The notes beneath the pieces are model-generated. The model was not told the origin of the DNA, did no database searches, and saw nothing but the letters and a program-made list of their open reading frames with translations. A program made the translations under genes and the position numbers. Source: Treponema sp. (GTDB lineage: Bacteria; Spirochaetota; Spirochaetia; Treponematales; Treponemataceae). Taken from it: DNA of 7,652 nucleotides. The DNA is taken from the NCBI GenBank assembly GCA_016282455.1, contig JAEEKM010000218.1, forward strand, positions 1 through 7,652, given 5' to 3'. Below are positions 1 to 5,112 of the stretch, in pieces (position 1 is the first letter of the stretch; each line of letters opens with the position of its first letter).

Positions 1-11
1 CACTACAAAAC

Positions 12-281
12 ATGAAAGCGATTATTACAGTAGTTGGCGGAGATAAAGTTGGTATTATTGCAAAAGTTTCTGCCTATCTTGCAAAACATTCAATCAATAT
101 TGCAGACATTACACAGACAGTTCTCAGCGGAAACTTTGTGATGATGATGATGGTAGATTTTGACAGTGCCGACATTGACATTGACACTGCCAGAAAGGAA
201 CTTGTGGAAGAAATGACTGCCCTTGGCGTAGAAGTGAATGTCATGGCAGAAAAAGTATTCTCCGCCATGCACCGCATCTAG
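12..281 (+). CDS. ACT domain protein, UPF0237 family
   Basis: This is an 89-aa single ACT-domain protein of the UPF0237 (GcvR-like ACT) family. The N-terminal strand and loop (residues 1-16, VVGGDKVGIIAKV) are the family signature, followed by a helix (17-26), the INIADITQTV strand (28-37) and a Met-rich strand (44-47) ending in VDF. ACT domains bind small ligands, often amino acids, and act as allosteric or regulatory modules; no ligand can be read from this sequence. In many bacteria this gene sits directly before a UPF0210 (PFL-like) gene, but here the next gene is convergent DUF1015. Only 11 bases precede the ATG and they contain no Shine-Dalgarno sequence, so the start rests on family length and the conserved MKAIITV opening. 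The gene ends with TAG, 18 bp from the end of the convergent gene. Confidence 0.88.
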   Translation: MKAIITVVGGDKVGIIAKVSAYLAKHSINIADITQTVLSGNFVMMMMVDFDSADIDIDTARKELVEEMTALGVEVNVMAEKVFSAMHRI

Positions 282-283
282 CC

Positions 284-322
284 AAAAAGCCGCCGGCATT
301 TAACTAAAAAGCCGCCTGCATT
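284..322. repeat. Imperfect tandem duplication, 17-nt unit
   Basis: Two copies of a 17-nt unit, AAAAAGCCGCCGGCATT at 284-300 and AAAAAGCCGCCTGCATT at 306-322, match at 16 of 17 positions with a 22-bp period. The DUF1015 stop codon (300-302, minus strand) lies at the junction. On the minus strand each copy reads as a G/C-rich block followed by five T residues, which hints at transcript ending. The only stems I find are 3-4 bp, so I do not call a terminator. Confidence 0.75.
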
Positions 323-1592
323 CCAGATAGAATCTTTTTTCGCTGGCTTCTCCCATACTGAAACTTTTTCGTGGAAGGGGTCCGCGGGAACTGATTGTTG
401 CAAAGAATGAATCTTTTGCAATGGGTGGAAGCAGCATGGAAATACAGGCTTCTTTTTCACCCAGTCGTTTAACTTCATCACTTCCGTGAATGTAATCCAT
501 TTCTGCATTTTCTTTTTTTGCAAACTCATCCAGAAGGGGCTGTATTCTGCTTACTGCAAGTTCTGTAATAGAAGTTCTTAAGAGCAGGTACTTTGTACTT
601 CCGTCTTTTGTAAATACAAAACCAAAGTCAGCCTTACTTTTTGCCACTTCCTTTTCAAGACTTTCAAAATCTTTGCAGGCTTCAGTTTTTCCTTCAAGAC
701 CAGCAGCAGTAAATTCAACCAGTTCATCAGCCTTAGAAGAAAAGAGTACTCTGTGAATGGGTTCAAAGGTAAGTCCTTCGTCAAAAATATTTACGATTTC
801 AACAAGGGCATAGCGAACGGGACTGTCTGTAAGACCTGTTTTTTCCTTGTATTCATCCCAGACAGCTTTTGCAGTTGCAAGAGAATGATTTCCGTCACCC
901 ACAGCAAACATAAACTCAGAGCCGTCTCTCTGAATGTTTTTCTGTCTGATACTTTCCAGTGCATTAAGAACAGACTCAAGATTTTTTCCATTCACTGCCC
1001 AGCCTGTAATGTGTCCGGACTTCTGCATCAGGTCTCCTTCGTAAAGGGGAGCATTGTTTTTTACAAGACTTCCGGTTTTTTCAACAAGTGCTTTTTCTGC
1101 ATCATTTACTAAAAGCATAATGTGGGGGCTTTCAATCGGGGCACCCATGCGGATTTCTTTTCTAGGCGGAATGCGGTCAACAATAGTGGCTTCTGTTGCA
1201 CGAATGAGGGCCTTGCTGAAAGGTTTCCATTCGTAGTCTTCAAGATCTATTGCACAGACAAGTCCTTTTCTTGTTCGGCCGTAAGCGGTTTTTCTTTCTA
1301 CATAAACAAAACCTTCCATGGGGTCAGCAAAAACATCAGAGTTAAGATAGTCCTGCATTTTTTCTTTAATGCATTTAATTCTGTCTGCCTTGTCGGGTGA
1401 AGAAAGATATACTTCCGGAAGAATAAGGTTAAGTGTTGAAGGGGAAGTACCCGCTTCTTTTTCTACATTTTTCCAGTAGTCTGCATCCTGAGTGTACTGG
1501 TCGCAGGCTATTACAGACCATTTTGAAATCTCCGTATTTTTTGGGAGAAGAATCTTTGGAACCTCAATTCCATAATCAGCAAAGTTTTTCAT
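300..1592 (-). CDS. DUF1015 family protein
   Basis: This 430-aa protein matches the DUF1015 family in length and motifs. Visible marks are an N-terminal WSVIACDQYTQDADYW block (25-40), the EATIVDRIPPRKEIR segment (134-148), the family hallmark VGDGNHSLATAKA (231-243), YIHGSDEV (367-374) and a C-terminal SSRGPLPRKSFSMGEA block (401-416). The family is widespread and often annotated as a SerC-associated or uncharacterised conserved protein; its biochemical activity is not established, and none is assigned here. No signal peptide or membrane segment is visible, so it is probably cytoplasmic. The ATG (1592-1590) has no Shine-Dalgarno sequence, but a TATACT hexamer ends 7 nt upstream, so its mRNA may be leaderless. 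It is divergent from rpoN and convergent with the ACT gene, so it is probably monocistronic. Confidence 0.9.
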   Translation of the reverse strand: MKNFADYGIEVPKILLPKNTEISKWSVIACDQYTQDADYWKNVEKEAGTSPSTLNLILPEVYLSSPDKADRIKCIKEKMQDYLNSDVFADPMEGFVYVERKTAYGRTRKGLVCAIDLEDYEWKPFSKALIRATEATIVDRIPPRKEIRMGAPIESPHIMLLVNDAEKALVEKTGSLVKNNAPLYEGDLMQKSGHITGWAVNGKNLESVLNALESIRQKNIQRDGSEFMFAVGDGNHSLATAKAVWDEYKEKTGLTDSPVRYALVEIVNIFDEGLTFEPIHRVLFSSKADELVEFTAAGLEGKTEACKDFESLEKEVAKSKADFGFVFTKDGSTKYLLLRTSITELAVSRIQPLLDEFAKKENAEMDYIHGSDEVKRLGEKEACISMLLPPIAKDSFFATISSRGPLPRKSFSMGEASEKRFYLECRRLFS

Positions 1593-1599
1593 GAAAAAA

Positions 1600-1605
1600 A
1601 GTATA
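1600..1605 (-). promoter_or_regulatory. Putative -10 element for the DUF1015 gene
   Basis: On the minus strand TATACT (1605 to 1600) matches the TATAAT consensus at 5 of 6 positions and ends 7 nt before the ATG. The predicted transcription start therefore falls at or next to the start codon. The -35 position (about 1628-1623, TAGCAT) is a poor match and overlaps the -10 of rpoN on the other strand. Confidence 0.45.
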
Positions 1606-1623
1606 CCGTTAAGTGATTTTTTA

Positions 1624-1632
1624 TGCTATAGT
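1624..1632 (+). promoter_or_regulatory. Putative extended -10 promoter of rpoN
   Basis: TGCTATAGT is an extended -10 element: TG, one base, then TATAGT with 5 of 6 consensus matches. It ends 6 nt before the ATG at 1639. There is no good -35 (the 17-bp-spaced hexamer at 1604-1609 is TACCGT), which an extended -10 can tolerate. The predicted transcription start coincides with the start codon. Confidence 0.45.
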
Positions 1633-1638
1633 GTCTGT

Positions 1639-3132
1639 ATGGCAGCAATGGATTTTTCACAAAGTCAGATTCAGTCTCAGGTACAGGTTTTAAGCCAGAA
1701 GCAGATTCAGTCTCTGGAACTGCTGTCCCTTGCTTCCGCAGACTTACGTGAATCAGTCTTTCGTGCTGTAGAAGAAAATCCGGCCCTTGTCATTACAGGC
1801 GATTCTTTTGCCCGTGGAGTTGACCTTAAGCAGGGGGGCGCTTTTAGGGATGGAACAAGAACATCTTCACGCGTGAGCTCTGCCGCCTCTCTTGCAAGTG
1901 ATAATTTTACTGCAGCCCTTGAAGCACATGCAGATAAAAGACAGTCTTTACAGGAACACCTGCTTTCCCAGTTCCGTGTTCTTCCCTTAAGTGCGCTTGA
2001 ACTTGCCCTTGGTGAAAATCTTATCAGAAATCTTGACAGCAGGGGTTTTCATGTTCTCTCTCCGGTAACCTTTCTTACTAACGGAAGAAAGAATTATGAA
2101 AAAAATCAGGTCCTATTAAAAAAAGTAATGGAGATTATTCAGTCCCTTGATCCTGTCGGAACATGCACGTCTTCTACAGAAGAAAGTCTGCTTGTTCAGG
2201 CAAGGCTTCGTGGTAATGCAAGTGACTTTACGCTTTTTATTCTTGACGGACACCTTGATTTTCTTGATCCTCCAAAAGCTGACAGGGTTCTTTTAAAATT
2301 TAAAATGTTCAAAAAAGAAAAGGAAAAACTTTTTGGTTTAAGCGAAAAAGACCAGCACTATCTTTCCCTTACGCCGGATGAAGAAGAAGTTGAAAAAACA
2401 CTTTCCTTTATCAGAACTTTAGATCCCTATCCTGCCCGAGATTACAGTACTCTTGAAACCCATTATATTTCTGCAGATATCAGTGTTGAAAAAATAGAAG
2501 ACCTTCCTGATTCAGCAGATGAAAAAGACGGAATAATTCTTACCCCAAACGGAGCCTGGCTTGTAAAAAATGAAAGGGGAGTTCTGCCGGGTATTGCCCT
2601 AAATCCTGAGTTTCTTTCGCTTGAGTCAAATGAAGATAAAAAAACTCTTGCTTCAAAGGATGAACTAAAAGTTGTTTCCCAGTCTCTAAGTAAAGCCCGT
2701 GATTTTATTGAAGCCTTAAACTTCAGGGAGAATACGGTTTTTCGTGCGGTGTGCAGGATTGTAAGTCATCAGAGTGAGTTCTTTAAAAAAGGTCCTGGTT
2801 ATCTTTCTGTCTTAAAGCAGCAGGATATTGCAGAAGAACTTGGCGTGCATGAATCTACAATCAGCAGAATGGCAAACGGAAAATACCTGCAGTGCGAGTG
2901 GGGACTTTTTGAACTCAAGTACTTTTTTACTGCCGCAAGTCTTGGTGACCAGAGCCGTGACAGGGTTATGCGCATGATTGGAGAAATTCTTCTTGAACAC
3001 AAGGATGACAGTAAAAAACTTTCCGACCAGAAAATTACTGACCTTCTGAATGAGCGTGGAGTTCAGGTTGCCCGTCGTACTGTGGCAAAATACCGTTCTC
3101 TCCTTAACATTGATTCTTCTTTTACCCGCTGA
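1639..3132 (+). CDS. rpoN: RNA polymerase sigma-54 factor RpoN
   Basis: This is a 497-aa sigma-54 factor, which directs RNA polymerase to -24/-12 promoters and needs AAA+ enhancer-binding activators. Region I is the Gln/Leu-rich N-terminus (residues 7-49, ending AVEENPAL). The central core-binding region is poorly conserved, with a FIRTLDPYPARDY motif. The helix-turn-helix is at about 394-418 (QQDIAEELGVHESTISRMANGKYLQ), followed by GLFELKYFF. The RpoN box ARRTVAKYR lies at 478-486. The segment before GLFELKYFF reads QCEWG where relatives usually have a PRG-type sequence. An upstream in-frame ATG at 1591 would add 16 hydrophobic residues unrelated to Region I and would overlap the DUF1015 start, so I chose 1639; 1648 is also possible. 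No Shine-Dalgarno precedes any of these, and the promoter abuts 1639. Confidence 0.93.
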   Translation: MAAMDFSQSQIQSQVQVLSQKQIQSLELLSLASADLRESVFRAVEENPALVITGDSFARGVDLKQGGAFRDGTRTSSRVSSAASLASDNFTAALEAHADKRQSLQEHLLSQFRVLPLSALELALGENLIRNLDSRGFHVLSPVTFLTNGRKNYEKNQVLLKKVMEIIQSLDPVGTCTSSTEESLLVQARLRGNASDFTLFILDGHLDFLDPPKADRVLLKFKMFKKEKEKLFGLSEKDQHYLSLTPDEEEVEKTLSFIRTLDPYPARDYSTLETHYISADISVEKIEDLPDSADEKDGIILTPNGAWLVKNERGVLPGIALNPEFLSLESNEDKKTLASKDELKVVSQSLSKARDFIEALNFRENTVFRAVCRIVSHQSEFFKKGPGYLSVLKQQDIAEELGVHESTISRMANGKYLQCEWGLFELKYFFTAASLGDQSRDRVMRMIGEILLEHKDDSKKLSDQKITDLLNERGVQVARRTVAKYRSLLNIDSSFTR

Positions 3133-3157
3133 TTTTTAAACTGCCCGCTGATTTTTA
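3125..3157 (+). repeat. Tandem duplication at the rpoN stop, 14-nt unit
   Basis: CCCGCTGATTTTTA occurs at 3125-3138 and again, identically, at 3144-3157, a 19-bp period. The first copy contains the rpoN TGA (3130-3132). The second lies in the intergenic region and is not in the same frame. The T-runs that follow make the region very A/T-rich, but there is no stable hairpin. Confidence 0.75.
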
Positions 3158-3194
3158 TTTTTTTCAAAAATTTTTAATTTTTTTTTCAAATAAG

Positions 3195-3225
3195 TTGTCC
3201 AAATGCTATCTCCCGACATTATATA
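3195..3225 (+). promoter_or_regulatory. Candidate promoter for the DUF4469 gene
   Basis: TTGTCC (3195-3200) is a weak -35. TATATA (3220-3225), inside an A/T run, could be the -10 with a 19-bp spacer, or TTATAT (3219-3224) with 18 bp. The long spacer and the general A/T richness make this uncertain. It would give a leader of about 27-30 nt. Confidence 0.35.
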
Positions 3226-3248
3226 TAAGTGTAGACCAAAAATTTTCT

Positions 3249-3252
3249 GGAG
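3249..3252 (+). promoter_or_regulatory. Ribosome binding site deciding the DUF4469 start
   Basis: GGAG lies 7 nt before the ATG at 3260. It argues against the upstream in-frame ATG at 3203, which has no such site and lies across the likely promoter. Confidence 0.7.
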
Positions 3253-3259
3253 AATAAAA

Positions 3260-3670
3260 ATGTTTGACTCAAATGCTCTTTTGTTAAGGCGGCGTCCTGC
3301 CTGGCCAATGGGATTTTCCCTTTGCAGACCGCAGATTGTTCTTGTGCTGGATGTGGCAAGCCGCCAAAACTCCTGCCTTACTCCCGGGGGAACCCTTCGC
3401 CTTATTGGACGAAACCTTACTGTTTCAGGTCCTGACCCCGACACAGGCATTTTCTTTGTAAATGAGAACGACCCCAAAGATTTTGTCCGCATCCCTTTTG
3501 AAAAAATTACCGTAAATCTCCCCGGTTACCTTTCCATGACTCTTCCTCACTGCCTTAAGAAAAATGCCCTGTATAGAATAAAACTCTGCAGCAGGGCTTC
3601 TGCAAACAGTGCATATCTCAGACGGCAGGTACAGGTGGCATGGTTTCCCAGACCCTTCAGCGTGCGGTAA
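3260..3670 (+). CDS. Stand-alone DUF4469 (Ig-like) domain protein
   Basis: This 136-aa protein consists almost entirely of a DUF4469-type Ig-like domain. Residues 25-69 read like the family core: a PQIVLVLDV strand, then TPGGTLRLIGRNL, then the hallmark GPDPDTGIFFVN. VRIPFEKITVNLPGYL (77-91) and YRIKLC (105-110) follow, with a closing strand near 123-135. In Bacteroidetes and spirochaete relatives this domain usually follows an HU/IHF-like DNA-binding domain, giving proteins of roughly 200 residues or more. Here that partner is missing, and only about 24 basic, unrecognised residues precede the domain. No signal peptide or membrane segment is seen. The function is unknown. A 57-bp gap with its own promoter separates it from the synthetase operon, so it is probably a separate unit. 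The family call rests on pattern recall, not on a search. Confidence 0.72.
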   Translation: MFDSNALLLRRRPAWPMGFSLCRPQIVLVLDVASRQNSCLTPGGTLRLIGRNLTVSGPDPDTGIFFVNENDPKDFVRIPFEKITVNLPGYLSMTLPHCLKKNALYRIKLCSRASANSAYLRRQVQVAWFPRPFSVR

Positions 3671-3677
3671 AAATTTC

Positions 3678-3706
3678 TTGAAGTAATGCCATTTTTGTGG
3701 TAAGAT
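3678..3706 (+). promoter_or_regulatory. Promoter of the synthetase/partner-switch operon
   Basis: TTGAAG (3678-3683) and TAAGAT (3701-3706) are separated by exactly 17 bp, each matching its housekeeping consensus at 4 of 6 positions. The predicted start near 3713 leaves a very short leader of about 15 nt that still contains the AGGG ribosome binding site (3718-3721), 6 nt before the GTG start. Confidence 0.55.
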
Positions 3707-3727
3707 TTTTTCAGGTTAGGGTAGCTT

Positions 3728-4792
3728 GTGAATCTTAAAACAAAAATTATTCTTGATGAGTACCGTCAGAAAAAGCCTGATTTTCAGTTGCTGCAGACTA
3801 CGGTTAAAAATGTCATGGGAGAACTTGTTGCTGCTTCCGGAGTGGATATTTTTTCTCTCGGTTCCCGCATCAAAGCAGAAGACAGCCTCAGGGGAAAGCT
3901 TGAACGTAAGGGAGACAAATATTCCTCCCTTGCAGACATTACAGATATTCTTGGAACGAGAATAGTTACCACTTACTCAGACGGAGTGGATGCAATTGCA
4001 AAACTCATTCCAGAGTATTTTATTGTGGATGTTGAAAACTCTGTAGACAAGCGCACCTTGCTCAAAGATGATGTTTTTGGCTACATGTCCGTTCATTTTA
4101 TCTGCTCTCTCCGCGCAAGCGACAAATACCCCGAAGAAATCTGCGCATACAGGTTTGAGATTCAGATCTGTTCTGTTCTCCAGCACGTGTGGTCCCTCAT
4201 CAATCACGACCTGGGTTACAAAACTGAGTTTGGTGTTCCTCATTCAGTCAGACGTGAGTTTGCCCGCCTTGCAAGCCTTGTGGAAATTGCAGACGAACAC
4301 TTTATAAAAGTGCGTGACACAGCCAACGAATACACCTCTTCGGTTCATGAAAAAATCATCTCCGGCAATGTAGACGGAGTTTCCCTTGATTACACAACCC
4401 TCAAGGAATACATGCAGCACAGTGCTCCAATGACCGCTTACCAGAAAAAACTTTCAGAAAGTCTCGGGGTGGAAATTGAGTACGTGGCTCCGGACTCCTA
4501 CATGATCCCTCTTTTGTGGCTTGGAAAAAACACCATTGGCGATGTTCAGAAAATGCTTGAAGAAAATGGTGACAGGGCAATTGACCTTGCCAGAACTTTT
4601 CTTGAAAACACAGACCTGGATATTATTTCTTCTACCGTTGCCCTCCGCTTTTTGTGCCAGACAGAACTTCTTGTTCAGAAAAAAAGCCGGGAGGAAATGG
4701 TTGAGTTCTTTACGCTTTTAACAGAAAATAACACTCGTGCCCAGAGAATGGCAGATTCACTTTTGAAAAAAGCAGATTGTATTTTGAGGTAA
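3728..4792 (+). CDS. RelA/SpoT-type (p)ppGpp synthetase, synthetase-only
   Basis: This 354-aa protein has a RelA/SpoT nucleotidyltransferase domain at about residues 40-170, of the COG2357 type, and is predicted to transfer pyrophosphate from ATP to GDP or GTP. Visible motifs are SRIKAEDSLRGKLERKG (46-62, ATP side), DITDILGTR (70-78, with D73 in the position of the metal-binding Asp), the G-loop FGYMSVHF (117-124, Tyr for guanine stacking) and FEIQICS (143-149, E144 as the second catalytic acid), then LQHVWSLINHDLGYK (151-165). There is no HD hydrolase, TGS or regulatory ACT domain, so it should only synthesise. The C-terminal 170-354 is a mostly helical extension I do not recognise. The start is GTG at 3728, since a stop (TAG 3722-3724) lies just upstream and AGGG is well placed. 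It leads the operon; its stop is 5 bp before the STAS gene. Confidence 0.85.
   Translation: MNLKTKIILDEYRQKKPDFQLLQTTVKNVMGELVAASGVDIFSLGSRIKAEDSLRGKLERKGDKYSSLADITDILGTRIVTTYSDGVDAIAKLIPEYFIVDVENSVDKRTLLKDDVFGYMSVHFICSLRASDKYPEEICAYRFEIQICSVLQHVWSLINHDLGYKTEFGVPHSVRREFARLASLVEIADEHFIKVRDTANEYTSSVHEKIISGNVDGVSLDYTTLKEYMQHSAPMTAYQKKLSESLGVEIEYVAPDSYMIPLLWLGKNTIGDVQKMLEENGDRAIDLARTFLENTDLDIISSTVALRFLCQTELLVQKKSREEMVEFFTLLTENNTRAQRMADSLLKKADCILR
4786..4789 (+). promoter_or_regulatory. Ribosome binding site deciding the STAS gene start
   Basis: GAGG lies inside the last codons of the synthetase gene, 8 nt before the ATG at 4798. It favours 4798 over an in-frame TTG at 4777. Because the site overlaps the upstream stop region, the two genes are probably translationally coupled. 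Confidence 0.75.
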
Positions 4793-4797
4793 CAGAA

Positions 4798-5094
4798 ATG
4801 ATTATTGAAAAAAAAACTGAGGGTTCAGTCATTATCCTTCACCTGAGCGGACGTCTTGATACCAACACTGCTCCTGAATTTGAAGCAGCCGTAGACCAGG
4901 TGCTTTCTGAAACGACAGAACTTATTTTTGACTTTGCTGACCTTGCATATATTTCTTCTGCCGGACTCAGGATAATTCTTAAAGCCCACAAGGAAATGAT
5001 TAAAAAGGGAACCTTTAAGCTTCAACATGTCTGTGATGCCGTAATGGATGTTCTGGATGTTTCTGGTTTTGCAGACATTCTTACAATCGAATAA
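4798..5094 (+). CDS. STAS-domain anti-anti-sigma factor (RsbV/SpoIIAA-like)
   Basis: This 98-aa single STAS-domain protein is the size of RsbV and SpoIIAA. The fold order is visible: an N-terminal strand pair (VIILHLSGRLDTNTAPEF, 11-28), a helix (29-37), the ELIFDFADL strand (41-49), then the signature AYISSAGLRIIL (50-61), a helix and C-terminal strands. The serine pair S53/S54 is the site phosphorylated by RsbW-type kinases in this family. When unphosphorylated it should bind and inhibit the RsbW-like kinase encoded at 6741. It lies 5 bp after the synthetase gene and 18 bp before its presumed phosphatase, which fits a single operon. The A-Y-I-S-S-A-G-L version of the motif is typical, so it is expected to be a working switch and not a degenerate one. 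Confidence 0.92.
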   Translation: MIIEKKTEGSVIILHLSGRLDTNTAPEFEAAVDQVLSETTELIFDFADLAYISSAGLRIILKAHKEMIKKGTFKLQHVCDAVMDVLDVSGFADILTIE

Positions 5095-5112
5095 ATTATC
5101 CGGGGAAACTTC

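Larger units (their letters stand above)
3133..3259 (+). other. A/T-rich intergenic region between rpoN and the DUF4469 gene
   Basis: This 127-bp stretch contains the second tandem repeat copy, long T and A tracts at 3151-3190, a candidate promoter at 3195-3225 and a short leader. The poly-T/poly-A tracts could give bent DNA or an UP-like element upstream of the promoter. No small ORF with a ribosome binding site and no RNA gene is seen. Confidence 0.5.

Noticed and set aside
282..322. Bidirectional rho-independent terminator between the convergent ACT and DUF1015 genes
   Set aside because: The region has G/C blocks and T-runs, but they are direct repeats; the best stems are only 3-4 bp.
753..1112. 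119-codon plus-strand open frame across DUF1015
   Set aside because: It is a shadow of the minus-strand DUF1015 gene, which has clear family motifs through the same region; its translation is Cys/Phe-rich and unrecognisable.
1591..1638. ATG at 1591 as the rpoN start
   Set aside because: It would add MKKSIPLSDFLCYSVC, which does not look like sigma-54 Region I. It overlaps the DUF1015 start codon, has no ribosome binding site, and would place the extended -10 inside the gene.
3203..3259. ATG at 3203 as the start of the DUF4469 gene
   Set aside because: There is no Shine-Dalgarno site, the added residues look non-coding, and the start lies between the -35 and -10 of the likely promoter. The ATG at 3260 has a well-placed GGAG.
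3136..3492. 118-codon open frame on the minus strand over the DUF4469 gene
   Set aside because: It is antisense to a gene with a ribosome binding site and a recognised domain, its protein has no familiar pattern, and part of it is translated poly-A/T tract.
3133..3727. Sigma-54 (-24/-12) promoters near rpoN or the operon
   Set aside because: I looked for GG-N10-GC with TGGCAC/TTGC-like context upstream of the DUF4469 and synthetase genes and found none; TGGCATGG near 3647 lacks the GC at the right distance.
4777..4797. TTG start at 4777 for the STAS gene
   Set aside because: It lies inside the synthetase gene without its own ribosome binding site, while GAGG at 4786-4789 is well placed for the ATG at 4798, which also fits STAS length.
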